From positions 1 to 64,000 of the forward strand of contig DASVBS010000031.1 of assembly GCA_036375715.1 (NCBI GenBank): a stretch of DNA of 64,000 nucleotides. Direction: 5' to 3'. The notes under the pieces were generated by a model. It did not search any database, was not told the origin of the DNA, and saw nothing but the letters and a program-made list of their open reading frames with translations. This document shows, piece after piece, positions 7,563 to 17,156 of the stretch (position 1 is its first letter; the number at the start of each line of letters is the position of its first letter). The position numbers were made by a program, and so were the translations under genes. This DNA comes from Longimicrobiaceae bacterium (GTDB lineage Bacteria; Gemmatimonadota; Gemmatimonadetes; Longimicrobiales; Longimicrobiaceae).

Positions 7563-10403
7563 TTGAATTTCATCTCCGTTCGCGGCGCACGCCAGCACAA
7601 CCTGAAGAACCTCGACCTCGATCTGCCTCGACGGGCGTTCGTGGTGGTGACCGGTCCGTCGGGGTCGGGGAAGAGCTCCCTGGCCTTCGACACCATCTAT
7701 GCCGAGGGACAGCGTCGCTACGTCGAGTCGCTCTCTACGTACGCCAAGCAGTTCCTCGACCGGATGGAGAAGCCGGACGTGGACAGGGTGGATGGGATCT
7801 CACCCGCGGTCGCGATCGAGCAGCGTAACCCGACCAAGACCAGTCGTTCCACCGTAGGTACCGCCACCGAGGTCTACGACTACCTGCGGCTTCTCTGGGC
7901 GCGCACCGGGCGCACCCGCTGTCCAGAGTGTGGGCGGGACGTGCGCCCCGATACGGTGCAGAGCGCAACCGACAGGGTTCTCGCGCTGCCCGACGGGACG
8001 CGGGTGATGGTCACCTTTCCTCTGCCGCGTTCGGCGCGGGTGACCCACAAGCTGGTCGTCGACAACCTGCGGGCGTTGGGCTTCGTCCGCGTGCTGGCGG
8101 ATAAGCGCGAGGTGCACCTGGAGGAGCTCGACGAGGGGGAGGATCTCACCCAGCCAGCCGAGCTGCTGGTGGTCGTAGACCGCCTGCGGCTTCCGCTGGA
8201 AGATCCGTCGCGGCTTGCTGACTCCCTTCAGACGGCCTTTTCCGAGGGGGAAGGGGAGGCGGTGGTCGTTCCGGTGGGTGGAGAGCGGCTGCGCTTCACC
8301 GAGAGCTTTCGCTGTCCCGAGCACCCGGAAATCGCCTTCGCTACTCCCACGCCGCAGCTCTTCTCCTTCAACAACCCCTATGGCTCCTGCCCGGAGTGCA
8401 CGGGTTTCGGCGCGGTCCTCACCTACGACCCGGAGCTGATCGTCCCGAACGAGTCTCGCAGCCTGCGCGAGGGGGCGGTCGACCCCTGGTCGAAGCCGCG
8501 GTACGAGCCACGCCGCGCGCGACTGGCCGAGTTCGCTCGAAGGGAAGGGGTTTCGCTGGATGCGCCCTGGGCCACGCTTCCGGAGAGCTTCCGTCATGCG
8601 GTTATCTACGGGGCGCCAGGATTCCAGGGAGTGATCCCTTTCCTCACCGCACTCGAGGAGAAGCGCTACAAGCAGTACATCCGGGTCTTCCTGCGCCAGT
8701 ACCAGAGCGCGCTGCCATGCCCCGTCTGCAACGGGACGAAGCTGCGCCGCGAAGCACTATGGGTGAAGGTCGCCGGGCAATCCATCTCCGAGGTTGCGCA
8801 GATGCCGATCAGCGAGCTGCGCACCTGGATCGAGCGGCTGCAGCCCGACCAGCCGCTGGTGGATGGGCAGGAAGCCCCGACCGCGATCCCCGTCCCCGAT
8901 GCACTCTACCGGGAGCTCCGCTCGCGGGTGGGCTTCCTGGCCGACGTCGGTCTTGGCTACCTGACCCTCGACCGGCAGACCCGGACCCTCTCCGGGGGAG
9001 AGGCGCAGCGGATCTCTCTGGCGAACGCGCTGGGAAGCCGCCTGGTGGACACCCTCTACGTCCTGGACGAGCCCACCATCGGGCTTCACCCGGCCGACAA
9101 CGAGCGCCTGCTCGCCCTGCTCGCACGTCTTCGCGACAGCGGCAACAGCGTGCTGGTGGTGGAGCACGATCCCGACGCGATGCGGATGGCGGACTATCTG
9201 GTGGAGCTGGGACCCGGCAGCGGCGAGCGCGGCGGCGAGATCGTTTTCCAGGGCTCGCTCGAAGAGATGCAGCGTGCCGACACTCTGACCGGCCGCTATC
9301 TCTCGGGCGTCGAGGAGATTCCCGTTCCCGAAAAGCGCAGGCCGGTGAACGGACCGCGGCTTCGGCTCGTCGGCGCCACGGAGCACAACCTGAAGGATGT
9401 GACCGTGGAGATCCCGTTCCGGGCGATGACCGTGGTCACCGGGGTCTCCGGTTCGGGGAAGTCGACCCTCGTACACGACGTGCTCTACCGCGCCCTCGAG
9501 CGCGAGCTCTCGGGAGGGGAGACCAGCGCCAAGCGGCACCTTGGCGAGACGGTGGGGGCGTACCGTGAGCTTTCCGGTGCGTCGCGGTTCCGCGAGGTCG
9601 TGCGGGTGGACCAATCACCAATCGGTCGCAGTTCCCGATCCAATCCGGTGACCTACATCAAGGCGTACGACGAGCTGCGCAGGATCTTCGCGAACCTGCC
9701 GGAGTCGCGTGCACGGGGATACACCGCCGGCAGCTTCTCCTTCAACGTGGCCGGCGGCCGTTGCGAGGCATGCAAAGGCGAGGGGACGGTGCAGGTGGAG
9801 ATGGTCTTCATGGCCGACGTATACGTCCCCTGCGAGATCTGCGGCGGCAAGCGCTTCAAGCCCGAGATCCTCGAAGTGCGCTATCGCGGGAAGAACATTG
9901 CTGAGGTGCTGGATCTGACAGTCGACGAGGCGATTCGCTTCTTCCTGCACGAGGATCGGCTTGGCCAGGCGCTCTGGCACCTGCAGCAGGTGGGGCTGGG
10001 ATACCTCCGGCTGGGGCAGCCCGCGCCGACCCTCTCGGGTGGCGAGGCACAGCGCATCAAGATCGCGCGCGAGTTGGCGCTCGGCGCGCGGCGTAGCGGG
10101 CGCAAGCTCTACCTGCTCGACGAGCCGACGACCGGTCTGCACCCGGACGACATCCGGCAGCTTCTGAGGGTTCTTTCCGACCTGGTGGATGCCGGTCACA
10201 CGGTCGTTCTCATCGAGCACAACCTCGACGTGATCAAGACGGCTGACTGGATCATCGATCTCGGCCCGGGTGCGGGACCGGAAGGCGGGAGGGTGGTGGC
10301 CATGGGTCCGCCCGAGGAGGTGGCCGAGACGGAGGGGAGTCTGACGGGCGCCTACCTTCAGCGGGTGTTGCGCGGCGAGCCGGCGGGGGCGGGAAGGGGA
10401 TGA
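7563..10403 (+). CDS. uvrA: Excinuclease ABC subunit A
   Basis: A 946-residue damage-recognition ATPase of nucleotide excision repair, which dimerises, binds distorted DNA and loads UvrB. It has two ABC ATPase halves. Walker A1 is [10 protein letters not shown] at residues 31-40 with signature [11 protein letters not shown]. Walker A2 [16 protein letters not shown] begins near residue 626, with the second signature [11 protein letters not shown]. Zinc modules are CPECGRD in the first half and CEACKGEG...CEICGGKRF in the second; [12 protein letters not shown] is also present. TTG 7563 is the first start codon after an in-frame stop and gives the normal N-terminus [14 protein letters not shown] strong hairpin follows. 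Confidence 0.97.
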   Translation: MNFISVRGARQHNLKNLDLDLPRRAFVVVTGPSGSGKSSLAFDTIYAEGQRRYVESLSTYAKQFLDRMEKPDVDRVDGISPAVAIEQRNPTKTSRSTVGTATEVYDYLRLLWARTGRTRCPECGRDVRPDTVQSATDRVLALPDGTRVMVTFPLPRSARVTHKLVVDNLRALGFVRVLADKREVHLEELDEGEDLTQPAELLVVVDRLRLPLEDPSRLADSLQTAFSEGEGEAVVVPVGGERLRFTESFRCPEHPEIAFATPTPQLFSFNNPYGSCPECTGFGAVLTYDPELIVPNESRSLREGAVDPWSKPRYEPRRARLAEFARREGVSLDAPWATLPESFRHAVIYGAPGFQGVIPFLTALEEKRYKQYIRVFLRQYQSALPCPVCNGTKLRREALWVKVAGQSISEVAQMPISELRTWIERLQPDQPLVDGQEAPTAIPVPDALYRELRSRVGFLADVGLGYLTLDRQTRTLSGGEAQRISLANALGSRLVDTLYVLDEPTIGLHPADNERLLALLARLRDSGNSVLVVEHDPDAMRMADYLVELGPGSGERGGEIVFQGSLEEMQRADTLTGRYLSGVEEIPVPEKRRPVNGPRLRLVGATEHNLKDVTVEIPFRAMTVVTGVSGSGKSTLVHDVLYRALERELSGGETSAKRHLGETVGAYRELSGASRFREVVRVDQSPIGRSSRSNPVTYIKAYDELRRIFANLPESRARGYTAGSFSFNVAGGRCEACKGEGTVQVEMVFMADVYVPCEICGGKRFKPEILEVRYRGKNIAEVLDLTVDEAIRFFLHEDRLGQALWHLQQVGLGYLRLGQPAPTLSGGEAQRIKIARELALGARRSGRKLYLLDEPTTGLHPDDIRQLLRVLSDLVDAGHTVVLIEHNLDVIKTADWIIDLGPGAGPEGGRVVAMGPPEEVAETEGSLTGAYLQRVLRGEPAGAGRG

Positions 10404-10500
10404 TGGCACGCGCGTCCGGGCGGAGCTGATCGACCGACCGCGGACGGCGAGGTAGGTCGATCGTTCGGTCTGAAGACTACAAGCGGAGGCTACATAGGAG

Positions 10501-10536
10501 CGCGAGCGCAGCCGAGGTCGGTCGGCTGCGCTCGCG
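10501..10536. terminator. Hairpin terminator between uvrA and convergent gene
   Basis: A perfect 15-bp stem, CGCGAGCGCAGCCGA at 10501-10515 against TCGGCTGCGCTCGCG at 10522-10536, loop GGTCGG, followed by ATTTCC. It lies between the convergent uvrA and the minus-strand gene ending at 10564. The T tract is short, but the stem is very stable. Confidence 0.7.
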
Positions 10537-10563
10537 ATTTCCCGAACTCCGGGAGCGAGCTCG

Positions 10564-11184
10564 CTACGAGTGTCTCGTCCCGGTTCGCTCGTGCCACTGC
10601 GCGTGATCCGCAGCCTTCTCCGCGCGCAGGCGAATCAGGTAGAACGGGTCGTTGCGGTGCCGTTCGGCGCGGGCGGCGTATTCACGATCGAGCGCCCGAT
10701 GGAAGGCGCGGTGCGCCTCGGCGTAGGAGCCATAGCCGCCGTAGCGATCGCGATAGTCCCAGTCGTACCGCCGATTGGAGTAGCCGCAGTTCTCAGGCGT
10801 GTTGTGAGGGTTGCCGCGACCCCTGCACCACCCCGGCGGCACCCTGGTTCGACCGTGCTCGTCCCGCCCGAACAGGATGTCCTCCCAGGTGGCCTGGGGC
10901 CGGCGACGTCGATTGTCGTAGCGGTCACGACTGTCGCGATCATCGCGATCCCGGCGATCGTCGTAACGGTCGCGGCTGCGGTCCTCGTATCGAGGTCGTC
11001 GGGTGTCGTCTCGATCAATCCGCCGCTGCAGGGTCGGACGACCGCGCTCGGCCTGGACGCTCGCCGGCCGATTCTTCCCCCTGCCGTTTCCTTCTCCCTT
11101 CCCCTGCGCCAGCGCCGGGGAGACCGCCACGAAGGAGAAGGCCGCGATCGCGAGAGCTGTCCTGAGCTGATGCTTGTGGATCAT
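10564..11184 (-). CDS. Secreted Arg/Asp-rich repetitive protein
   Basis: A 206-residue exported protein. ATG 11184 gives MIHKHQLRTALAIAAFSFVAVSPALAQ, a clear Sec signal with an ALA cut site, and AAGGAAGCAGG lies upstream. After a Gly/Lys/Arg-rich stretch (GKGEGNGRGKNR) comes a low-complexity run of RDRYDDRRDRDDRDSRD type, with alternating basic and acidic residues. Then follow PPGWCRGRGNPHNTPENCGY, a two-Cys segment, and a helix rich in Arg, Ala and His (AEAHRAFHRALDREYAARAE). I do not recognise a family. Its charge pattern suggests binding to polyanions such as LPS or metal-bound surfaces (inference). Confidence 0.7.
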   Translation of the reverse strand: MIHKHQLRTALAIAAFSFVAVSPALAQGKGEGNGRGKNRPASVQAERGRPTLQRRIDRDDTRRPRYEDRSRDRYDDRRDRDDRDSRDRYDNRRRRPQATWEDILFGRDEHGRTRVPPGWCRGRGNPHNTPENCGYSNRRYDWDYRDRYGGYGSYAEAHRAFHRALDREYAARAERHRNDPFYLIRLRAEKAADHAQWHERTGTRHS

Positions 11185-11392
11185 GGTGCCTGCTTCCTTG
11201 CTCGGGATTCGTCCACTCGCCCCGAGCACGAGGCAACGCCGGTGCCGAACGCTACAGCGCGCAGGAATGCAGGCTTTACCAAGGTTTTCGCGGAAGCAGG
11301 CGTTTCGCAAAAGAGTCGCGGGTGTCCACCTCTGATGACGCGCCGCGCGGCCCGTGGGGGACGCTGGGGCGGGTAGTCCCGCGCGGGTCGGC

Positions 11393-11422
11393 TTGACGCC
11401 CGAATCGCGGCGCGGCTAGGTT
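11393..11422 (+). promoter_or_regulatory. Putative sigma70-type promoter for the amidohydrolase pair
   Basis: TTGACG (11393-11398), an 18-bp spacer and TAGGTT (11417-11422) lie about 60 bases before the ATG at 11483. The rest of the 298-base gap 11185-11482 is GC-rich and shows no gene that I can support. Confidence 0.4.
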
Positions 11423-11482
11423 GGCGCGACCGCCGGGTGGGGGATCTACGCCTGGCTCCAGCAATTCCAGGCCGCGAGCACG

Positions 11483-12877
11483 ATGCGATCTGCCGCCGTG
11501 ATTCTCCTGCTGGTGGCAACCGGTTGCGCCGGCAGGGGCCGTACTCCCTCCGAAGCCGCTGCACCCGTTCCCGGCGCGGCCGCCGATCCCTACCCCAGCA
11601 CCTACTCCCCACTCCCGTCGGGCCCCACGTTGATCCGAGGCGGCACCGTGATGACCGCCGCGGGCGAGGTCATCGAGGGCGGCTCGGTCCTGATCGAGAA
11701 CGGGCGCATCAGCGCCGTGGCTACTGATCTCCAGGCGCCGGCGGGCGCGACCGTGATCGATGCGACCGGCCGATTTGTCACCCCCGGCCTCATCGATACC
11801 CATTCACACCTCGGGGCATATCCGAGTCCCGCGGTCGATGCGCTAGCCGACGGCAACGAAGCCACCGATCCGAACACCGCCGAGGTGTGGGTGGAGCATT
11901 CCGTATGGCCGCAGGATCCCGGCTTCATCCGCGCGCTGGAAGGTGGAATCACCACGCTGCAGATCCTGCCCGGCTCGGCGAACCTCTTCGGCGGGCGCAG
12001 CGTCACCCTCCGTAACGTACCCGCGCGCACCGTGCAGGAGATGAAGTTCCCGGGCGCCCCGTACGGCCTGAAGATGGCCTGTGGAGAGAACCCCAAGCGG
12101 GTCTATGGCGATAACGGGCGCTCGCCCGCGACGCGGATGGGCAACATCGCCGCGGTACGTGCGGCGTGGATCCGTGCCCAGGAGTACCAGCGCCGCTGGG
12201 ATGCCTGGAACCGTGGCTCCCGCTCGCCAGGATCCATGCCGACGCGCGATCTGGAGCTGGAGACTCTCGTCGGTGTTCTGCGAGGCGACATCCTCGTTCA
12301 CAACCATTGCTACCGGGCCGACGAAATGGCCTGGATGATCGACGTCGCCCACGAGTTCGGCTACAAGATCCGCTCCTTCCACCACGCGGTGGAGGCCTAC
12401 AAGATCCGCGACCTGCTGGCCAGGGAAGGGATCGCGGCCTCGCTCTGGGCGGACTGGTGGGGGTTCAAGATGGAAGCGATGGACTTCACCCGAGCGAACA
12501 TCGCCCTGGTTCACCAGGCGGGCGTGCGGGCGATCGTGCACTCGGATGATCCGATCGGGATCCAGCGTCTGAACCAGGAAGCGGCGAAGGCGCTGCGCGC
12601 TGGTCGGGAGGTGGGAATCGAGATCTCGGACGACGAGGCGCTGCGCTGGATCACGGCCAACGCGGCGTGGGCCCTGGGGATCGAGGAAGAGGTGGGCACG
12701 CTCGAGCCGGGCAAGCGGGCGGACGTGGTGATCTGGTCCGCGCACCCGTTCAGCGTCTACGCTCGGGCCGACCAGGTGCTCATCGACGGCGCGGTCGTGT
12801 ACGATCGCCTGGATCCGGCGCGACAGCCGCGTACCGACTTCGAGCTCGGACTGCCGTCCGGGAGGAGTGATGACTGA
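11483..12877 (+). CDS. Lipoprotein amidohydrolase (imidazolonepropionase-like)
   Basis: A 464-residue metal-dependent hydrolase of the amidohydrolase superfamily, exported as a lipoprotein (VATGC, Cys15). An N-terminal beta-sandwich segment (LIRGGTVMTAAGEVIEGGSVLIENGRI) precedes the TIM barrel. Metal ligands are visible: HSH at residues 107-109 (TPGLIDTHSHLG), HNHC, SFHHAVEAYK, and HSDD near the C-terminal side. The C-terminal EVGTLEPGKRADVVIWSAHPF is the usual closing strand. The substrate is unknown. It overlaps the next amidohydrolase gene by a few bases, so the two are probably translated together and may form a complex. Confidence 0.88.
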   Translation: MRSAAVILLLVATGCAGRGRTPSEAAAPVPGAAADPYPSTYSPLPSGPTLIRGGTVMTAAGEVIEGGSVLIENGRISAVATDLQAPAGATVIDATGRFVTPGLIDTHSHLGAYPSPAVDALADGNEATDPNTAEVWVEHSVWPQDPGFIRALEGGITTLQILPGSANLFGGRSVTLRNVPARTVQEMKFPGAPYGLKMACGENPKRVYGDNGRSPATRMGNIAAVRAAWIRAQEYQRRWDAWNRGSRSPGSMPTRDLELETLVGVLRGDILVHNHCYRADEMAWMIDVAHEFGYKIRSFHHAVEAYKIRDLLAREGIAASLWADWWGFKMEAMDFTRANIALVHQAGVRAIVHSDDPIGIQRLNQEAAKALRAGREVGIEISDDEALRWITANAAWALGIEEEVGTLEPGKRADVVIWSAHPFSVYARADQVLIDGAVVYDRLDPARQPRTDFELGLPSGRSDD

Positions 12878-14225
12878 CATGTCTCCCAGGCCGGGGCCCG
12901 GATACGAAGGTTTGCGTCCGTCCAGGGGATTGCGCCGGCTTGACCTCGTCGCCGTGCTCGCTGGGGCCACCGTAGCGGTGGTGTTCGCCGGGCTGCCGGC
13001 TCATCCGCTGCAGGCGCAGGTCATCGCGATCGAGGGTGGGACGGTGCACACCATGACTGGTCCGCCGCTGCCGAATGCCACCGTGCTCATCCGCGATGGC
13101 AGGATCGCGGAGGTGGGGACAAACGTGGCTGTCCCGGCCGACGCTGTGCGCATCGACGCCACGGATCGGATCGTCACCCCGGGGCTCTTCGACTCCGGCA
13201 CCCACGTGGGGGTGGTGGAGATCGAGGCGGTGGAGGAGAGCGACGACTCGCGCGGCGCGGACCAGGAGGACCTCGTGGACGCCGCGTTCCGCGTGGAGGA
13301 CGGGCTCAACCCTCAATCCATGGTGATCCCGGTGACGCGCTCCGGTGGCGTCACGACGGTGATGGCACGCCCGGACGGCGGGCTATTCTCCGGCCAGGGT
13401 GCCGTCATCGATCTGGCCGGCGAGCGACGTGAGGACATGGTTGTGCGGGCACCCGCCGCCATGTTCGCGAGCCTGGGAGAGACGGCCCGTAGCGCGGTGG
13501 AGGGTGGGCGAGGCGAGACCGTCATGCACTTCCGCGAGGTGCTGGAGGACGCACGGGCGTACGGCGAGAACCGGGAGCGCTTCGAGGGAGGAGCCTTCCG
13601 GGAACTGGCGGTCGATCGCCTCGACCTCGAAGCGCTGCAGCCCGTGCTCGCGGGGGAGATCCCCCTGGTGATCGAGGCGCACCGCGCGAGCGACATCCGC
13701 ACCGTCCTACGGCTTGCCGAGGAGTACAAATTTCGTCCGATCATTTACGGCGGGACCGAAGCCTGGATGGTCGCGGACGAGCTCGCGGCCGCCAACGTGC
13801 CGGTCATCGTCAAGGTCCTGCAGAATCTCCCCGAGAGCTTCGAGAAGCTGGGCGCAACCTACGAGAACGCCGCCCGGCTCTCCCGCGCCGGCGTCACTGT
13901 CGCCATCACCACCGACGATACCTTCCGCGCGTTCACCCTGCGACAGGAGGCGGGCAACGCCGTCGCCCATGGGATGGACCACGCCGAGGCCCTCCGCGCG
14001 CTCACCCTCTACCCCGCGCGGATCTGGGGGCTGGAAGCCGACTACGGCTCCCTCGAACCCGGCAAAGTCGCCAACGTCGTCGTCTGGGACGGCGATCCGC
14101 TGGAGCTTCTCACCTCCGTCACCCACCTGATCATCCGCGGCCGGCAGATCCCGCTTGAGAGCCGGGAGACCCAGCTGCGGGATCGATATCTCGACCTGGG
14201 GCCGGAGAGGGCGTATAGGCCCTGA
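12870..14225 (+). CDS. Second amidohydrolase, metal site incomplete
   Basis: A 451-residue exported paralogue of the preceding protein, with a hydrophobic N-terminal segment (LVAVLAGATVAVVFAGLPAHPLQAQ). GGAGGA at 12861-12866 precedes GTG 12867 and ATG 12870, so the exact start is uncertain; the gene overlaps the upstream one. The barrel is recognisable (VIAIEGGTVHTMTG, RIVTPGLFDSGTHVG, VIEAHRASDI, VAITTDDTFRAFTLRQEAG, SLEPGKVANVVVWDGDPL). The first His of the HxH motif is replaced by Gly (S-G-T-H). It may be a non-catalytic partner of the first enzyme, or use a different metal arrangement. The gene is followed at once by a heptamer array. Confidence 0.85.
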   Translation: MTDMSPRPGPGYEGLRPSRGLRRLDLVAVLAGATVAVVFAGLPAHPLQAQVIAIEGGTVHTMTGPPLPNATVLIRDGRIAEVGTNVAVPADAVRIDATDRIVTPGLFDSGTHVGVVEIEAVEESDDSRGADQEDLVDAAFRVEDGLNPQSMVIPVTRSGGVTTVMARPDGGLFSGQGAVIDLAGERREDMVVRAPAAMFASLGETARSAVEGGRGETVMHFREVLEDARAYGENRERFEGGAFRELAVDRLDLEALQPVLAGEIPLVIEAHRASDIRTVLRLAEEYKFRPIIYGGTEAWMVADELAAANVPVIVKVLQNLPESFEKLGATYENAARLSRAGVTVAITTDDTFRAFTLRQEAGNAVAHGMDHAEALRALTLYPARIWGLEADYGSLEPGKVANVVVWDGDPLELLTSVTHLIIRGRQIPLESRETQLRDRYLDLGPERAYRP

Positions 14226-14231
14226 GGGGTG

Positions 14232-14408
14232 GAATTTTGAATTTTGGCTTTTGAATTTCGAATTACGAATTACGAATTACGGGGGCGATCCGCAGACTTC
14301 AGCCGAGCCCAATTCAAGATCCAGAATTCAAAATTGTAAAATGGTGCTCGGTCGTCTGCTGCCGGCACCCGTCAGTCATTCATAATTCATAATTCGTAAC
14401 TCGTAACT
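14232..14408. repeat. Paired inverted heptamer array B (upstream of gyrA)
   Basis: The left arm at 14232-14280 is seven 7-bp units in exact register: GAATTTT, GAATTTT, GGCTTTT, GAATTTC, then GAATTAC three times. The right arm has CATAATT twice (14381-14394) and CGTAACT twice (14395-14408), the reverse-complement pattern. Between them, 14311-14338 holds AATTCAA, GATCCAG, AATTCAA, AATTGTA, a third degenerate array in the right-arm orientation. The left arm begins six bases after the amidohydrolase stop codon. Base composition is far more AT-rich than the flanking genes. Confidence 0.85.
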
Positions 14409-14410
14409 GC

Positions 14411-14450
14411 GCGTTCGCGCGCGCTGCGCGCGCGAACACGCGCGCGCGTG
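14411..14450. other. Alternating CG palindrome (Z-DNA/cruciform-prone) upstream of gyrA
   Basis: About 40 bases of almost unbroken alternating purine-pyrimidine sequence. It contains a perfect 12-bp inverted repeat, GTTCGCGCGCGC (14413-14424) and GCGCGCGCGAAC (14426-14437), separated by a single T, followed by another ACGCGCGCGCGTG stretch. Such DNA readily adopts left-handed or cruciform structure under negative supercoiling (established property). It ends 70 bases before the gyrA start codon. Confidence 0.75.
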
Positions 14451-14519
14451 AGGGGTAGAAATATTGGTTATGCCGGCGACGGCGCCGGTCCGAGAGGATT
14501 CGCCATTTTCCGATCATTC

Positions 14520-17045
14520 ATGAGCTCTCTACCCCCCGAGCAGAAGATCCTTCCTCGTCTGATCGAAGACGAGATGCGCGAGTCGTTCATCGATTATTCG
14601 ATGAGCGTGATCGTGCAACGTGCCCTGCCGGATGTACGCGATGGGCTGAAGCCGGTGCACCGGCGGATCCTCTTCGCGATGCACGAGAGCGGATTGACCC
14701 CGAACCGCCCGTTCAAGAAGAGCGCGACGGTGGTGGGTGACGTGCTGGGCAAGTACCACCCGCACGGCGATGCCGCGGTCTACGACGCCATGGTGCGGAT
14801 GGTCCAGGACTTCTCCCTCCGCTATCCGCTGGTGGCCGGCCAGGGGAACTTCGGCTCGATCGACGGCGATTTCGCTGCCGCCTACCGGTATACCGAGGCG
14901 CGGTTGGCCCCGATCGCGAGCGAGATGCTGGCGGACATCGACAAGAACACCGTCGATTTCGCTCCCAACTTCGACGACCGGCTGCAGGAGCCGACGGTCC
15001 TTCCCGCGCGCCTGCCGAACCTCCTGGTGAACGGTTCGAGCGGCATCGCCGTCGGAATGGCCACCAACATCCCCCCGCACAACCTGCGGGAGATCGTGGA
15101 CGCCTGCGTCTTCCTCATCGACAATCCCGAAGCCACCGTGGAGCAGCTCCGCGCCTTCGTGCGCGGCCCCGATTTCCCCACGGGCGGCTTCGTCTACGGA
15201 ATCGAGGGGATCGACGAGGCGTACAGGACGGGTCGCGGGCGGGTGGTCATGCGGGCGCGCGCGACGATCGAGGAGCAGGACGACGGACGCGAGCGGATCA
15301 TCGTCACCGAGATCCCCTTCATGGTCAACAAGGCCCGGCTGATCACCCAGATCGCCGAGCTGGTCCGCGACAAGAAGATCGAGGGCATCTCGGACCTGCG
15401 CGACGAGTCCGACCGCGAAGGGATGCGCATCGTGATCGAGGTGAAGCGCGATGCCATTCCGAACATCGTGCTGAACCAGCTCTACAAGCACACCCAGATG
15501 CAGTCCACCTTCGGCGTGATCATGCTGGCGCTGGTCAACGGCGTCCCGCGCGTGCTCTCGCTGAAGGACATGCTGAGGCACTTCATCGACCATCGGCATG
15601 ACGTGGTGGTGCGGCGCACCCAGTTCGATCTCGACAAGGCGCTGGAGCGCGAGCACATCCTGGAGGGCTTGAAGATCGCCGTCGACAACATCGACGAGGT
15701 GATCGCCATCATCCGTGGCTCCGAGACGACGGAGGAGGCGGGTGAGCGTCTACGGGTGAGGTTCCAGCTCACCGAGCGTCAGACCGACGCGATCCTCAAC
15801 ATGCGCCTCGCCAAGCTTACCGGCCTCGAGATCGAGCAGCTCGAGGCGGAGCTGGCAGAGGTCCGGGGGCTGATTTCCGAGCTGAAGGGGATCCTGGAGA
15901 GCCCTGCGCGGCGCTACCAGATCATCAAGGACGAGCTGCAGGAGGTGGCGGACAAGTACGGCGATGAGCGGCGTACGGAGATCCTGGGCGAGACCGGGGA
16001 GCTCTCGTACGAGGACCTCATCGCCGACGAGGAGATGGTCATCACCATCTCCCACGCCGGCTACATTAAGCGCATGCCGGTGGATGCCTACCGCAGGCAG
16101 GGCCGCGGCGGGCGCGGTGTGGCCGGGATGGGCACCAAGGAAGAGGACTGGGTGGAGCAGATCTTCGTGGCCAACACCCACGACTATCTGCTGTTCTTCA
16201 CCCGCAACGGCCAGTGCTTCTGGCTCAAGGTCTACGAGATCCCGCAGGGGAGCCGGACCAGTCGTGGTAAGCCGATCGTCAACCTGATCAATATCGATCC
16301 CGGCGATCGGCTGGCGGCGCTGGTCCCGGTGCGGTCCTTTTCCAGCGATCGCTACCTGATGTTCGCCACCCGTAAGGGGGTGGTGAAGAAGACGGTCCTG
16401 TCCGCGTACGGCAACCCGCGGGTCACGGGGATCAACGCGATCAACATCGCCCCGGCCGATGAGCTGATCGACGTGCAGCTCACCAACGGGAACAACGAGA
16501 TCATTCTGGCCACGCGCGGCGGCCTGGCGATCCGTTTCTCCGAGAGCGATGTGCGGGAGATGGGTCGGGCCACCACCGGAGTGCGCGGCATTACCCTGAC
16601 GGGAGACGATGTAGTAGTGGGGATGGTGGTCGCGAAGGCGGGGACCACGCTGCTGGTAGTGACTGAGAACGGAATGGGCAAGCGTTCCGAGATCGAGGAA
16701 TACCGGCTGCAGCGGCGCGGCGGGAAGGGCGTCATCAACGTGAAGACCACGGCGAAGACGGGCCTGGTGGTGGCGATCAAGCCGGTGGTGCCCGACGACG
16801 AGCTGATGCTGATCACGCGCAACGGGATCGTGAACCGGCAGTCGGTGAACGGCATCCGCGTGATCGGAAGAAACACCCAGGGGGTGCGGCTGATCAATCT
16901 CGACGCCAACGACCAGGTGGTGGATGTCGCCTGCGTGGTCAGCGAGGAAGCGCTCGATGAGGTCGCCGAAGCGGCCGCCGCAGGGGACCTCGAAGCGGTG
17001 AGCGGAGGGGCGATCGAGGTGGTTGGCGACGAGGAGGAGGAGTAG
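14520..17045 (+). CDS. gyrA: DNA gyrase subunit A
   Basis: An 841-residue subunit of the type II topoisomerase that cuts and re-joins DNA to introduce negative supercoils with GyrB. ATG 14520 ([19 protein letters not shown]) is preferred to GTG 14448, which would add 24 residues translated from repeat [30 protein letters not shown] opens the breakage-reunion domain; the catalytic tyrosine is Tyr124 in RYTEARL. In the C-terminal beta-pinwheel the GyrA box is seen as [12 protein letters not shown], with a similar RLQRRGGKG later, which marks gyrase rather than topoisomerase IV. No gyrB is adjacent. Confidence 0.97.
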   Translation: MSSLPPEQKILPRLIEDEMRESFIDYSMSVIVQRALPDVRDGLKPVHRRILFAMHESGLTPNRPFKKSATVVGDVLGKYHPHGDAAVYDAMVRMVQDFSLRYPLVAGQGNFGSIDGDFAAAYRYTEARLAPIASEMLADIDKNTVDFAPNFDDRLQEPTVLPARLPNLLVNGSSGIAVGMATNIPPHNLREIVDACVFLIDNPEATVEQLRAFVRGPDFPTGGFVYGIEGIDEAYRTGRGRVVMRARATIEEQDDGRERIIVTEIPFMVNKARLITQIAELVRDKKIEGISDLRDESDREGMRIVIEVKRDAIPNIVLNQLYKHTQMQSTFGVIMLALVNGVPRVLSLKDMLRHFIDHRHDVVVRRTQFDLDKALEREHILEGLKIAVDNIDEVIAIIRGSETTEEAGERLRVRFQLTERQTDAILNMRLAKLTGLEIEQLEAELAEVRGLISELKGILESPARRYQIIKDELQEVADKYGDERRTEILGETGELSYEDLIADEEMVITISHAGYIKRMPVDAYRRQGRGGRGVAGMGTKEEDWVEQIFVANTHDYLLFFTRNGQCFWLKVYEIPQGSRTSRGKPIVNLINIDPGDRLAALVPVRSFSSDRYLMFATRKGVVKKTVLSAYGNPRVTGINAINIAPADELIDVQLTNGNNEIILATRGGLAIRFSESDVREMGRATTGVRGITLTGDDVVVGMVVAKAGTTLLVVTENGMGKRSEIEEYRLQRRGGKGVINVKTTAKTGLVVAIKPVVPDDELMLITRNGIVNRQSVNGIRVIGRNTQGVRLINLDANDQVVDVACVVSEEALDEVAEAAAAGDLEAVSGGAIEVVGDEEEE

Positions 17046-17071
17046 GAAGAGAAGCGGGATCGCAATATCAA

Positions 17072-17104
17072 AGGCGCGAAGGGAGCTGGAAGCCCTTCGC
17101 GCCT
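17072..17104 (+). terminator. Hairpin terminator after gyrA
   Basis: A 12-bp perfect stem AGGCGCGAAGGG (17072-17083) and CCCTTCGCGCCT (17093-17104) with a 9-base loop, followed by GCGCTTTGTG. It lies between the convergent gyrA and blaR1-like genes. Confidence 0.8.
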
Positions 17105-17156
17105 GCGCTTTGTGTGCGAGCGCCCCTCCCGGCGTACCGGGTCCTGGGCTCGGGAA

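Noticed and set aside
8396-9568. A 390-codon plus-strand open frame
   Set aside because: It is a frame-shifted shadow of uvrA, rich in Arg, Ala, Gly and Pro without recognisable motifs.
14232-14408. Repeat arrays as possible CRISPR
   Set aside because: The units are 7 bp, directly abutting, with no spacers and no cas genes nearby.
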